64,000 nucleotides of DNA from NCBI GenBank assembly GCA_003991915.1, contig RQTK01000138.1:1-64000 (forward strand), given 5' to 3'. The position numbers and the translations under genes are program-made. The DNA is from Elysia chlorotica (Eukaryota > Mollusca > Gastropoda > Plakobranchidae). The notes under the pieces were generated by a model. That model was not told where the DNA came from and did not search any database. It saw only the letters and a program-made list of their open reading frames with translations. How positions within the stretch are numbered: the first letter of the stretch is position 1; the number at the start of each line of letters is the position of its first letter. Below are positions 13,088 through 25,288 of this stretch, piece by piece.

Positions 13088-13370
13088 GGAGGTGGCGAAC
13101 TGGCTTAAGTGGTAGAGCGTTGGTCTCCAGGTCGGGGATCCGCAGTACGATTCCCACGAACGGCAGATTAATTTGTCCGATTTCGTCCCCTGTAACTGGT
13201 TGGGTTGGTGTCAGCATAATGTGACCGGCTGAGATAGGAGTCATGGTATCTCCTCCCTGTCTCGTGTGTGGCAGCACATAAAATGTCAGACGTCAGTTTT
13301 GGGTCCGTCCACGATATAGCCTATATAATTAATGCTAACGTTGGGCGTCAAACTAACTCATCAACCCTTT
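13088..13370 (+). mobile_element. full-length-looking tRNA-derived SINE
   Basis: The head 'ggcgaactggcttaagtggt' leads into 'agagcgttggtctccaggtc'. A degenerate box B region follows, then the core ('ggttgggttggtgtcagcat', 'gtgaccggctgagatagga', 'tgtgtggcagcacataaaat') and a tail ending in 'caaactaactcatcaaccc'. This is the clearest copy of the family in the window. Confidence 0.8.
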
Positions 13371-15645
13371 GAGCTAAGAGTCTCTTGTTTTTTTTTTTTT
13401 ACACTATTATGAATTCATTGTTAATCCCAATTCTAAACGAAATTCTGCTTGTGTACCGTCGACAAGGTCCGGGGCTTTAAATGTATGAAAACGGTCTCAA
13501 GTTATTCAAGCTTTCATTGTTCCGTCATTGTAGGATTATAAAATGGTTTTTCTTGTTTAAAAACTCCATAACCATAGTCTCAGATATGAATGGGAGTTCA
13601 TCTTTGCCCTCCTTTTTATGCGTGTAATGTTAAGACGGGGTGTTTTCTTCTAAAAATCTGTTACAACTGTTTAATGCACTGCGCTGCATCGTGGAGTAGA
13701 ACTATATATGAACATCTTGTCTTATATCAGATTGGTTTTGTTGAATTTGTGTGTGTTTCCGGCTCAGATTTTTGGTCATGTATGGATGTTTGCAATAATT
13801 GGCCATGTAACATTCTATTGTGTATGTACTAGTATTATTACGTTTTCCTAATTTAAAACGATTCCATAGTTTATGATCCAGATGTGTTGGTTCTCTTCTT
13901 AATAAATATAATAATAATGCAATTTGTTTTTAATCTTATTTGATAACTAGGCAGTGTGGCACATGGATCACAAGTTATTGTCAGATGCGACATGCTTACG
14001 AGTTATAAATTTGAAAGATTATGGACAATAAAGTATATGTACCCTTTTTTAAGATTATGAGGGGACAATCATGATTCATAATATAACTCTAAAATAAGTC
14101 ACCAATATAATTTAAAAGGAAGGTATCCTAAATAGCTGGATTAAAAGGTACAAACCGTGCATGAACTTATATTATTTGTTTGTTTTGTGTGGGTTTTTTT
14201 TTATATCATATTTTTCATTTTTTTTTCCTACTCCATAATTTTATTTTTCAATCACCATCATTCGGGGCTGTGATCCATGCATGTGGTTTTGTTGAATGGT
14301 AAATTGTTATGTGAATCAGGAAAGACAATTTCATGTTGGCATATAACTATGGTATACCGTTATAACTGTTTAAATTCCATTAAGAAAAAAAAAAAGATGC
14401 ATGGGCTTACTGTGCGTTTTTGCTTATGTGTAAAAGTTAAATTGTCTCTGTAGTGCGTACGATTTGCCAGCATGTGATTGTGCCGTGCTTTTCATTAAAT
14501 ACAAGACTTTACAGCCAGCCAGTGTATAAAGCCCACTCGATGATATCACTTTACCTCCTGATGATCAATACTCATTTAGCGGCACACAGACTGTCACAGA
14601 TGTCGTGCAGGCCTATGTTGCTAGATTCGCTGAACTGTTTAATATACATAGTTTCAGATATTATGTGAAGAGGCCTAGTGTGTATGTACCAACGCACTTA
14701 TGAATTTACCATTGTTGTTGTATGGCTTCTCAGTGTTCTCGAACTTGTGTGTCTACCGCCCGCATTTGATGCCCGTTTAATGTTGTTCTTTGTGTGTGTT
14801 TTGTGGCTTTTATTTCATTCTAGTTTGCCCATTCAAAACCCTGCTCTGTGTGTGTGCCTTCATAGTTAACTAATAATTATTTTTAAAAAGAAATAATAAT
14901 CAGCGTGGTTATTAAACGTAGGTTAATTATGATTATGAACAAAGGTACCGTACGAAAAATTAATTGATAATAAAGTGACCATATAGGATGAGAAGTATAA
15001 TGATAAGTATAGGAAGTGGGATTGTTGTTCCCCCCATTCACTCTTGTTACTCTGTATGCTTTTTTTAAACGTAGGCTTTAAATGTCATTATGGACAATAG
15101 TATGACAAATAATTATGTATGGTAATTAATTGGGCTTGCTGTTCCTCCACTTTTACCTACTCTTGATTCCTTTGAGACCTGACCTCCACACGGCTTTGTA
15201 TTCCACCTCAGCACAGCTGCAGAGAACTGTTGCCCTTTTCTTCATGGCCCTAGGCAAAAGAGCGCAAGCTCAGAGGACACTGGACTAAACAACAACCACC
15301 ACCTACTCTTGATATTATACTCAGTGTGATACTCTTTGATAATTTTAAGAGCCACATCCATAAACTTAAGTTTGGGACACCTCGTTACTCCGTTTTCAGC
15401 GTGTTGGTCTACACGGCCACGCGTGCACCGATGCTTTGTCTATCAATAAAACCACGTGTCCTGTTTTTATGTGCCGTTGCTCTTTATTTCTATTTGTGTA
15501 TGCGAATCGGGTTTATACGCTGTCCCAATTTTTGTTTGAAGTTGCTCTTTACCTTATAATCGAACAGTTAACAGTTACGCCTATCTTTAAATGATTTAAG
15601 CTGTATTAACAAGTTTTCCCTTATTGATTTCAGTTTTCAACAAAA

Positions 15646-16803
15646 ATGAGTATGAACGGCCACGCTAACGGAAACGGTCATGCAAACGTGAACGGTCACG
15701 CAAACGGCACATCCACACACAAAATATCTGAAAATGGCACCATGACGTCCAACGGGAAAGTACCTCACAAAATCAACAACGTTCCCAAAGAGCCTTTGAA
15801 GTGGTTTTTCCGCTTCATGACACTGGACAACAAAGTGTCTGGAGTTGACCAGGACTGGCTCTACACCGAGGAGCCTCACACTGGCCGCCGGAAGGAAATC
15901 CTGGACAAACACCCGGAGATCAAGAGCTTGATGGGACCAGATCCATACATCGTCCTCCCCGTTACCGCCAGCGTCATAGCACAGATCTTCTTTTGCTGGA
16001 TTATACAAGACGTCTCCTGGTTCACACTTTTCTTCATGGCATACACTGTGGGCGGAGTCTTAAACCACTCTCTGGGATCTGCTGTGCACGAAATAGGCCA
16101 CAACCTGGCCTTTGGGCACGGCAGGCGTGCTTGGATGAACCGTGTGTTGAGTCTGTGGGTGAACCTTCCACTGGGCGTGCCAATGGCAATCACATACAAA
16201 AAATATCACGCTGACCACCATCGCTACCTCGGAGAGGAGAACCAAGATGTTGATATTCCAACACGTTTGGAGTCGTGGCTTTTCAAGCACCCCATTACCA
16301 AGATGCTCTGGATGATCTGCCACCCTGTGATCCACTCTCTCAGACCATTCTACAAAAGTCCCAAGCCTCTGCTGGGATGGGAGATAATCAACATTGTCAC
16401 CCAAGCCGCCTTTGATCTCCTCATCTTTAAGCTTTTTGGCATCAAAGCAGTAATCTACATGGTGCTGGGCACTATACTAGGACTGGGTCTTCATCCTTTA
16501 GCTGGTCACTTTATCTCTGAGCATTATCTCTTCACAGAGGGTCAGGCTACTCATTCCTATTATGGACCTCTCAACTTTATCCTCTATAATGTAGGCTATC
16601 ACAATGAGCACCACGACTTCCCATACATCCCATACAACAAGCTGCCAGAAGTGAAACGAATGGCTCCTGAGTACTATGATAACCTTCCCTACCACACCTC
16701 ATGGATCAAAGTCGTCTGGGATTTTATCTTTGATGCTAATATGGGTCCTCATGCTCATGGGGTGGGTTATAAAACTGATGAAGCTCATGCCAAGTCTGCA
16801 TAG
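15646..16803 (+). CDS. DEGS1: sphingolipid delta4-desaturase / dihydroceramide desaturase
   Basis: This single-exon CDS of 385 residues encodes an ER-membrane di-iron enzyme that puts the 4,5-trans double bond into dihydroceramide to make ceramide. All three histidine boxes are present: H148-E-I-G-H152, H188-A-D-H-H192 and the long third box with H319-N-E-H-H323 (YHNEHHDFP), spaced as in the family. Hydrophobic stretches at about residues 104-147 and 243-285 fit the membrane segments. From W71 onward it aligns well with vertebrate DEGS1, but there are about 59 extra N-terminal residues containing a GHANGN/GHANVN repeat. The start codon is in good context and follows a splice acceptor by 12 bases. 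Expression probably runs from the promoter near 10.4-11.1 kb. DEGS1 and DEGS2 cannot be separated with certainty here. Confidence 0.97.
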   Translation: MSMNGHANGNGHANVNGHANGTSTHKISENGTMTSNGKVPHKINNVPKEPLKWFFRFMTLDNKVSGVDQDWLYTEEPHTGRRKEILDKHPEIKSLMGPDPYIVLPVTASVIAQIFFCWIIQDVSWFTLFFMAYTVGGVLNHSLGSAVHEIGHNLAFGHGRRAWMNRVLSLWVNLPLGVPMAITYKKYHADHHRYLGEENQDVDIPTRLESWLFKHPITKMLWMICHPVIHSLRPFYKSPKPLLGWEIINIVTQAAFDLLIFKLFGIKAVIYMVLGTILGLGLHPLAGHFISEHYLFTEGQATHSYYGPLNFILYNVGYHNEHHDFPYIPYNKLPEVKRMAPEYYDNLPYHTSWIKVVWDFIFDANMGPHAHGVGYKTDEAHAKSA

Positions 16804-17345
16804 AAACTGTTTTACTCCACTTCATTTCTTAGAGATGTATTTATTTATAAATGAATTCTCAAAGGTCTCCTTCTCCTCTCTAATCGTTTTATGTAAATTT
16901 TCTTTTTTACTTCCCAAGCTGAAACATCTAAGCATGTCCATAACTTTTTTTCCATTGTCATTAATGTTAATCTTTCACTCTATCTTTAGTTTCATTAATA
17001 ATGAGGAACTTGTCATACACATACCATCATTGGATTTGCAAGCAAATTCAGAACGACTGTTTATAGTTTTAGCCAAATAATAAGATTTAAATCCTTCAAA
17101 ATCTAATTGCTTAGGGCATACAAGAGATGAAGTATGGAAACTTATTCTGGTGTTATTCTAGAATTCCTTCTTTGAAGCTGTGGACTGAAGTGAGACATCA
17201 GGAACAAATTGTGATATGACAAAAAGATTCATGGATATTTAACTGTAATGTTTAGTCTGACTGAGAGGATCAATAGGGCTGCTGCCCAGTTAAAGGAAGA
17301 GATCCTTATTGAATAAAGAGTTATTTCGTTCCAAAATTGTGCTCT
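16804..17345 (+). terminator. 3' UTR and poly(A) signal of the desaturase gene
   Basis: The AT-rich UTR carries a canonical AATAAA at 17,312-17,317, about 510 bases after the stop codon, followed by a T-rich region typical of a cleavage site. Confidence 0.6.
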
Positions 17346-20300
17346 TATTTTTTATTGACAACCGAAAATTTTTTATAGTACTGATTAACTGACTTCCTCA
17401 GTCTAATAACTGGTCAGCCAATTTGTTAAGTCCTTTTTCTTTTCTAAACTTAATTGTTAACTCTGTTGCTTGCTGACACTCAAAGTAAAAAAAAAAAAGC
17501 TCACAATTGCAACATAATCTTCACACCTATCTTTTCTTGACTGCATTGTATCACAAATCTTTTATGGCTATACTTTACATTCTTTCTTGAACAAATAACA
17601 TTACCAAAATTTAATAATTTAAATTTTGTAAAGTAAATATCATACCAATGTACATATAGATGTGTTATTTCCACTATTCATAGATATATATCTTCATGTA
17701 TTAACTTAAAAAAATTGTTTTTAATGTCAAAATATTTTTTTTGTTTTTTGTTTTTTTCAACAGAAGTATTATTTATTGTTGGCTTAGCCATTTTTGGTTA
17801 TCGTGATAAGGACAGTGGGGTGTTTCAGCGACTAAAAGGTTGATTTCTTATTATAAGTGAAAGGTATAATTGCCTTTTATTTACATAATTTATTTCACTG
17901 TTCTTAAACTCTATAATAGCCAAGGAATCAATTTTGTGACATTTATTGGTTTGTGATTTTTTTGTTTTAGTCAGGGCCTTATATTTTTGTAACTTCTAGG
18001 TGCCGGAGCTAGCAGATAATAATAATCTGCTTGGGCTATGATGGGTACCATGTTGAAGTGAATATTATTATGTCCAATGTGGATACATGTCCAATCTGTT
18101 AGGCTTGCAATTTTATATTTTTATATTTCTCCTATAAATTCCTTTTGGGGGGGGGGGGTGCACTATTTATAAATAACAGTTCGGAATATCTGTTTTCAGA
18201 ATAATTCGGAAGCAGCCACATATTATGAATTGTTAATGAACTGAAGAGGGTTAGAACAAGCATGTAGATCTCTTATTCTAAAGTCAATATGCTTAAATAA
18301 TGATTTTTTTTAGAAAATGGGAATGATCACGGTGTAAGGCAAAAATTTGCCAAATAAAATGGTACACATGAAGTATTTCATGTACAAGCCCTGAAATAGC
18401 AAAACTGCTATGCTTAAACTGCTGCTCGATACTCAGGAAACATGAAGGGCATACATGTTACCTCAGCTAAAATGTGTATTTTTCTGACTTTTCAAATAAT
18501 GTTTGTCTGATTTTTATATTCCAATGCTTTTATTGGGATGCATCTATTATAAACTGTTCTTTATGCAATTTTTTGGAAAATCATTATGATTTATGCAAAT
18601 GTCCAGAAAACAAATCATTTTCTGTTTATGTGGATTTTTCAATGCTTTTGCTTGAGGAAATGTTTCTGGTCATAACGGTTAAATCACGTCCTTGACTCTA
18701 GAAATCATGAATACATTACAAGTTAGTGTGCCAAGTAAAGAAAATACATGAATCCGTTATTTTCTGGAGGGTAAGAGGGGGGGGGGGGTTAATGGGGCAC
18801 AGCCTGAGAGGCATAGCCCTTTCTTTAATATGTGAAAAAAGGTTAGCTTAATCAAATGAAGGTAAGACATGTTTTTTTAGTTGTTTTTTTTTAAGTTTGT
18901 TTTATTTGTCCACAGTTTGCTAGTCTGAATAATGAATAATATTTAATGACAAAGGTAATAAAGATAGTGCTAATTTTATGGATCCTTTGAACATTTTGCA
19001 AATAAAGTTTGCTTGAAAGCTTTCCATCTAATGCATATTGTACAGGCATATATTTTGTTCTCATTGAATGTGTAAGCCGAGTGAAGAATAACTTGTTAAA
19101 CAATATGAAATTAAAAAGTTATGCTATATGTAGGAAAATCTCTCTTATTGTGCTCTTTGGGAGTGAAAAAAAATACAGCTTATTCCCTAGTACCACAGTC
19201 GGAACTTGGATGCAACTGTAAAATTGAAATCATAATTTTACATGGATTTTCAATGAAACCTTTTCTCTTATTGTGGATTTTGTCCTTTTAGGACTTAGGA
19301 GAGAAAACAGTGAGCCTTAAAAAATAGGTGGATCTGCAAAAGCTAGACAAAGTTAGCTTTGAGAATCTGCAGTTTATTATAGGTTATAATTTTTATTTAT
19401 ATTTTTACAAAAGTTTGCTTGTACCGGTAACAGAATTCCATATTTTTTAAATACAGAAGTCCCCTTTAACTTCCAATTGGTTTTTAGCCAAGATTTGCAT
19501 AATTATATTATTTGCCATTTATACATTTATTTATTAAATTTTTTATTTTTTTTAAAACAAAATTTGAAGGTCTATTTCACTTAGGCTGAAAAGTTTGTTT
19601 TTCTTCAGAAATCTGTCTGAAATGGGACTGAAATAGCTTACTACATGTATTCTGATGGAAGTTTTACCAACTAACTTACTAAACGCTTTTGACTGATTTT
19701 CCTACAATGCATAAAAAATATCGTAAAGAGACATGAACTACATTTTAAAACAAAAAGCATGAATAAAATCTCTGCGAACAGAAGATGCCTTTGTTTCGTT
19801 AAAGATTTTCATACCTATATTTGTAAATTACCTCTACATTACAAGAACTATCAAATTGCTGAGTCAAAACATTACTTGCATAATCAATATTTGAATAGTT
19901 CCGTAAAAAAAACCATAATTAAGGCACAATTTTTTTTGTCACAAGTTTTTTTTTTTCTCTGTATTGCAATTCATTAAAAAAATTTTTATTTCACTATGAA
20001 GCTGTGCAACAGGTTAAAACTACTATTTTGCTAACGAGTTTGAAATTGTCAATGAGATCAATCATCAAATAATCTAAAGTAATCAAGACAGATCTTTACA
20101 GATGTACTTTGCAGCTTGCGCCCAAACAATAATTATAAACCTTTTCTTGAATATTAAGGCTTAGTTTGTTTTGTTGTTTTTGTCATTGTTTTTTGTTTCG
20201 CTATGTGATCAACCAGAAACTTGCTTTTTACTTTTATATTTTGTCTATGAAATACAAAGCGTTTTTTGCCTGAACTACAAAAAGAAAGCAAAGGCGATTA

Positions 20301-20850
20301 AATTACTGTCAAATTGACTACTTATAAATCATAACATGTTTAAGTATTACACCATTATACTGGCAATTGGTATGTTTGAAACTAGCGACTTCTTTGCATC
20401 ATCCATAAAGACAGCTGTAATTTTTGTGTATTTTTTTTTTTTATTTTTAGAGTTTTTAACATGTTTATATCTAGCTATGTCCTACTGTCAGAACAACCGA
20501 TTGTATAACTCTTTACATTGGAAAATTCGTCTATCAGCTTTGTTTACTTTGCCGCTAATACACTTGTTATTTTTTTTTTCAAAATTAGTTAATATTTTTT
20601 ATCATATATTTATTGTTTCAATGTAATAAAAACCAAACAGCCTTCAGCACGTTATATTTTTATGCTGAGCCTTTGATTTATTTTATTAATTTTGAAGATT
20701 CTCTTAATTATGCCAATAAAAGTTAACTTATGAACAAAACTTGGAAGGCATTTCAGTTGGTGTCGAGTAATGTGGTTTATTCTTTTTGTGCTACATGTCT
20801 TTTAATGGATGATATGGAAGATGAGTTTTGAGTACGGGCCCCAAGACTGA
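17346..20850. other. AT-rich intergenic stretch
   Basis: Nothing supported as a gene on either strand. It contains a G run at about 18,148-18,158, another at about 18,778-18,788 and many T or A homopolymers. Open frames are short and biased by composition. Confidence 0.5.
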
Positions 20851-21040
20851 GGTCTGACGAGACAGGGCGGGGATACCATGACTCCTGTCTCAGTTTAATG
20901 TGGCCGACTGAGACAGGAGTCATGGTATCCTCACACTGTCTTGTGTGTGGCAGTACGTAAAATTGTCAGGCGTTACTCTTGGGGCTCGTCCACAATTTTG
21001 CATATATAGTGCTAATGTTGGACGCTATACCAACTCAACT
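20850..21040 (+). mobile_element. SINE fragment with an internal perfect hairpin
   Basis: The core and tail of the common SINE are present ('gtgtgtggcagtacgtaaaa', 'ttgtcaggcgttactcttgg', then 'ccaactcaac'). Upstream of the core the sequence folds back on itself: 20,871-20,894 and 20,907-20,930 are perfect reverse complements (24 bp arms, 12-base loop). The left arm is an inverted copy of part of the SINE core. Confidence 0.7.
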
Positions 21041-22270
21041 ACACCGTCTTTGCTTTTTTTCACTGTTATTTTGGTCTATTTAGTAAAGTTTAAATTCTGG
21101 ATTGGCTCCTATTTTACGTGAGAAAAGCTAACAATCTGTCAAAAATTTTTATCAGAGCCCAAACAATTAAAAACATTAATTTTTATTAAAGAAAAAGGCT
21201 TTTTGTTTATCAAATTACACCAGGTATAGTCTCCTGAATAAATGCTTTAAAATCAAAGCATTTACATTGGAAAGGAAGCGTAAACGCACATTCACACACT
21301 GATACATCTACTTTGTTAGACACAATTTGCAAGTTCTTCAGCAATTTCATTTCAGAAGAGTTGTGTTCTGAAAGCTCAGAAATAAATAACATAGAGATTC
21401 CAAGCTACATTCAATAGCATTAAAACGTTTTATTCAAAGCTTGAATCTAGATAATCATTTACATGTAATTTAAAGCTAGCCTAGAGACCACTGTTTTCAA
21501 CTTTTAAAATTTTTGCTGTGATTGTAGTCCAAAGTTAGCATTTTCAAATTAGGGCTTGGTTTTGTTTGTTTAATTACCTGAGAAAATATCTTTACGTATT
21601 CTTCAATATGTAAAATTATTAGCAAAACTGCAATTTCTTATCTTGTAAAATATTCATTCAATTTTCATTAACTATGAATTAACAATGAAGATTCAATGTG
21701 CGGGAATCCCTGAAACAATGACGCCATCAAACCTTCCTCTCTGCGCTGCACAGAATGGAATACCGCTAGTTGATCAGATTCTGGATATTTTTTTTAAAGA
21801 TTACATGCTCATGGGTCAGCAGATGGAGAGGAAAAATAACTAAAGATTCAGCTACAGTGAGTAATCATGACTAATGTAATGATGGAATGTATGATTGCCT
21901 GCCCAAGATACAATTCAAAATGCGTATCGTCTATAATCATTATGAAAAGATAGTCGTAATCAATAAAAATAATAGTCTAATTTTTCACGTTATATTAAAC
22001 TTCTTGGGCTCATTTTAGCAACTTCAAAATAAGTGCAATATCGGTTAGGAAAAAAGCCCTTGCCAAAATAAATAAATAAATAATAATAAATAAAAAAAAA
22101 CCCTAATCGTATTAAGAGGATAATGTTGACAGTATGACACCATAATTGTAATGTTACTCTGGTCTCGTCAACATACATGAATCCCGATATCGTTTTTGAC
22201 AAGTCACAGGGGTTCGTCGTAGTTAATAGAAGATTAAAACAAGAACTGCTCTCTGATCAACCACAGCTTC
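21041..22270. other. AT-rich intergenic stretch
   Basis: No gene supported. A short (AAAT)-rich segment lies near 22,070-22,100. Confidence 0.45.
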
Positions 22271-22312
22271 AATGACAGATGTTTCTAAAGGTATGAAGAA
22301 AAAAAACATGAA

Positions 22313-22470
22313 TGAAAAGTCTATAAGGTCAACATTTTTATTTCTACAAAAAAAAAAATTAATGTGTACGCCAAAAAAGTTAAGCAATGATCGTGTGCTG
22401 AAAATTATATGTAGGCCTAAGGGACATAATGAACAAAGTAGAAAGAGAGGGATAGATAGACTGAGCGGGA
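22313..22470. repeat. left segment of a segmental duplication, copy 1
   Basis: About 157 bp from 'aaagtctataaggtcaacat' to 'agatagactgagcg' match 25,289-25,446 with only a few differences. In copy 1 it is followed by a (GA)n run and about 0.85 kb of unique sequence. In copy 2 it abuts the next duplicated block directly. Confidence 0.85.
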
Positions 22471-22492
22471 GAGAGGGTGGGGAAAATGAGAT

Positions 22493-22494
<2 letters not shown>

Positions 22495-22577
<83 letters not shown>
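22495..22577. repeat. (GA)n microsatellite
   Basis: Over 80 bp of uninterrupted GA. Apparent Arg-Glu or Ser-Leu open frames here are only translations of the repeat. Confidence 0.95.
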
Positions 22578-22580
<3 letters not shown>

Positions 22581-23350
22581 AAAAGACATTAATTTCACAA
22601 TGCCCGGAGTTTATCCTTTTTTTCTCTTGTGCCACTTGGACACTTGAGCACATGAATGAAAATGACATTGTTTCTTATTTTTAAATTTAATTTGGTTATG
22701 TGCACTTGCATTGTGGATCGGGTATAGTATCCCACACTTTCTCTTTTTTTTTAAGTCTCAGAAAACAGATTGCAATTTGAGTTCTTTTTATATCTACCCC
22801 CTCGAGCTATGACTCAAATGTGTAGTGTTTTCTTTTTCTTCTTTTTTTTTTCTTAAATCTATAAACGTTGTGTTTATTCTTTTATATCGTGCTATCCTTT
22901 CACTAGTCTTCATCCAACACCTACACTACTTTGAACATTACTTTGAACAGATTTGAGTCATGTCAATTTGTGCCGGTGATTAAACTTACTGCTGTTTTAG
23001 TGGATAGATGCACGATGGGTCAAATAATATAGCATTATTTTATAAAGATAGCAAAATTTAGTTAAAAACAGGCCGGGGGGGAGGTAAAAAAGAGATCGTT
23101 GGTTTACTGAGCCAATCTGTGTTCTAATATTATCTTTTCACAAGATGATAATCAATTAAATAAAAGTGATTGGTTAGTGCGACGTGAAAAGATATATAAT
23201 TATTACGCCAATATTTGACCCCTTTACGTAATTTGTTTTGTTACTAACGCGTATGGGCTGCTTTTAAGATAACACTTATCGGTAATATGTTATTTAAAAA
23301 ATTACTTATCATTGTCGATGCCCGATTCACCATTAATAATCAACCGAGTT

Positions 23351-24340
23351 CCTTTGTCTATTTACAGTCATATTGTGTATGAGTGTGAAAAGGGGACACA
23401 ATTGGAAAAAAATTAAAGCATTACGTGTTCTCTGTTTCAATTCTCAAGAGTTATACATTAAATGGTAGCAATGGAGAATCTACACTGTGCATGTACGTGT
23501 ATTGTAGTCACGTAATGGAGTATCTACCTATTGTATTTTGGTCCCAACTCTCAATCCGTTCTCCACTCTGTTCCGGATACGGTTTTAATAAGATTAAGTG
23601 CTTTTTGTGAAACTTTTTCTTCAGATAGTTCAGGTGGGGGTTAAAGGAGTTGTTTTTGGTCAAATATAACGCTTAAAAATGTTGCTTCTTCTTCTACAGC
23701 ATCCCTGTGAAATGTCCTTTTATTGCAAAAGTGAACAGCTTTCGTTTTCTGAGGGAAGAATTGAGATGCACAATTTGTATGCTTTTACCACTCAGAGAGA
23801 TACAGGGGTCACCGATGCTAATAGTATAATGTATTTACTGTCTTAGGACATCATGGGCACAATATAACCGTTACCGTGCTGGCGTGCCGTAAAAACAAAT
23901 TCACTCACTCACTCAACCAAAATGGAGTATCTATATACATATTGCATTTTGACCACGTAATGGAGTATCTACATATTGCATTTTGGCCACGTAATGGAGC
24001 ATCTATACATATATTGTATTTTAATCACGTTATGGGGTGTCTACATATTGTATATTGGCCCCGTAATGGAGTATATATATACACATTGCATTTTGGTCAC
24101 GTAATGGAGTATCTACATATTGTATATTGGCCACGTAATAAAGTATATACATATTATTGTACTTTGGCCATGTAATGAAGTATCCACATATTGCATTTTG
24201 ACCATGTAATAAAGTGCCGGTATCCACATATTGTATTTTGGCCACGTATTGAGTATCTGCGTATTGTTTTATGTCCATGCAATGGAATATCAGTATTGTA
24301 TTTTCGTCATGACAATGACAGATGTTTCTAAAGGTATGAA
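23351..24340. repeat. duplicated block, copy 1: LINE fragment inside a 34-36 bp minisatellite
   Basis: The block starts at 'cctttgtctatttacagtca' and matches 25,447-26,215. One minisatellite unit ('cacgtaatggagtatctac', 23,508-23,545) is followed by a minus-strand Jockey-like reverse transcriptase fragment (about 23,547-23,880). The array then resumes at 23,921-24,312 with about 11 units of 34-36 bp. The interruption recurs in copy 2, so the LINE piece was already present before the duplication. Confidence 0.8.
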
Positions 24341-24359
24341 ACAATTGAACCTGTACCTG

Positions 24360-25288
24360 GTCAGAAGCAGAAACGTTTTCTTAATTTTCAAAGATATCAA
24401 TTTACAGCTTCATTACATTTTCAAGACATTGCTCCATTCTAATCTATGACACGATGAAAGCTGGGTTCCCCGCATTTTCAGACTTCCGTCTTATTGGCGC
24501 ACTAGAATGTCGGATGACTACGGGTTTTCCGAATTTCCTCTCAATTTTCGGCTCAAAACGCTCAAATGAGAAAAATGGAGAGGGTTTGCATAACTTAAAA
24601 ATTATAATCTATGACACTAACCTAATGCCTTACATTTTTTGTAGGATTTTCTGTCCCCGCGCTAAAAGCCTGTACCGTGTTGATTTTGGGCCTAGCTCCA
24701 TTATAATAAGACTATCTAGGATGCCCGGTTCCGCTCAGGTTTTGGGATATATAAATATAATGGTTAGAAAAAGTTGTAGAGATAGAATTTCAAAGCCAAA
24801 AAAAGGTAAAAAAAAATACATGTTATACAAATTGGTGTACTGCACCTAAAATAGCATACATGTATCAATAGTCTTGATTACTCGCGTCAAGACGTTTACA
24901 GGATTTCTTCGTAGACATTTCTGGTTACTCTATTTCATGCCAGGAAATAGATGGCTGAGTTATCTTCAGTTCTTGACAGAGCTACATATAGCATTCCATG
25001 TGCAAACACTGGCTAGCGTATGTCAAGGCCAATTGAACAAAAGGTTTGTCCTTGAGCTTTATGAATGGTTATTGAGAAGGATACCCGAAGTCGAAACTGC
25101 TTACGTTGAAATACATAAATACATTTAGGAAAGATGTTATGAAATTCCATAGCATTGCTTTGTTAAACAACCTATTTGTATAGTGTAAAACATACACGTT
25201 AAACATCACACAATGCATCACACTAGTTGTGGCATTTATTTTTTTTGCTCGGCGTTATTTTGTTTATATAAAAAAAAACATCCAATGA
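24360..25288. other. spacer between the two duplicated blocks
   Basis: No gene is assigned. Two open stretches (24,454-24,849 and about 24,874-25,128, plus strand) are less compositionally biased than usual here, but I recognise no family in either. The second opens only from a TTG and could be an orphan exon or transposon remnant. Confidence 0.35.

Larger units (their letters stand above)
11141..15633 (+). other. inferred 5' UTR intron of the desaturase gene
   Basis: The donor gtaagag is at 11,141 and the acceptor is a pyrimidine-rich tract ending ttgatttcag at 15,633, giving an intron of about 4.5 kb. It contains SINE fragments (12,370-12,700 and 13,088-13,370). The rest is AT-rich, with no coding exon that I recognise. 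The pairing of the two sites is inference. Confidence 0.5.

Noticed and set aside
22272..22668. Arg-Glu-rich and Ser-Leu-rich proteins
   Set aside because: Translations of a (GA)n tract; no conserved flanking sequence.
23921..24312. CRISPR-like regular repeats
   Set aside because: Units are contiguous, degenerate and without unique spacers; eukaryotic context; it is a minisatellite.
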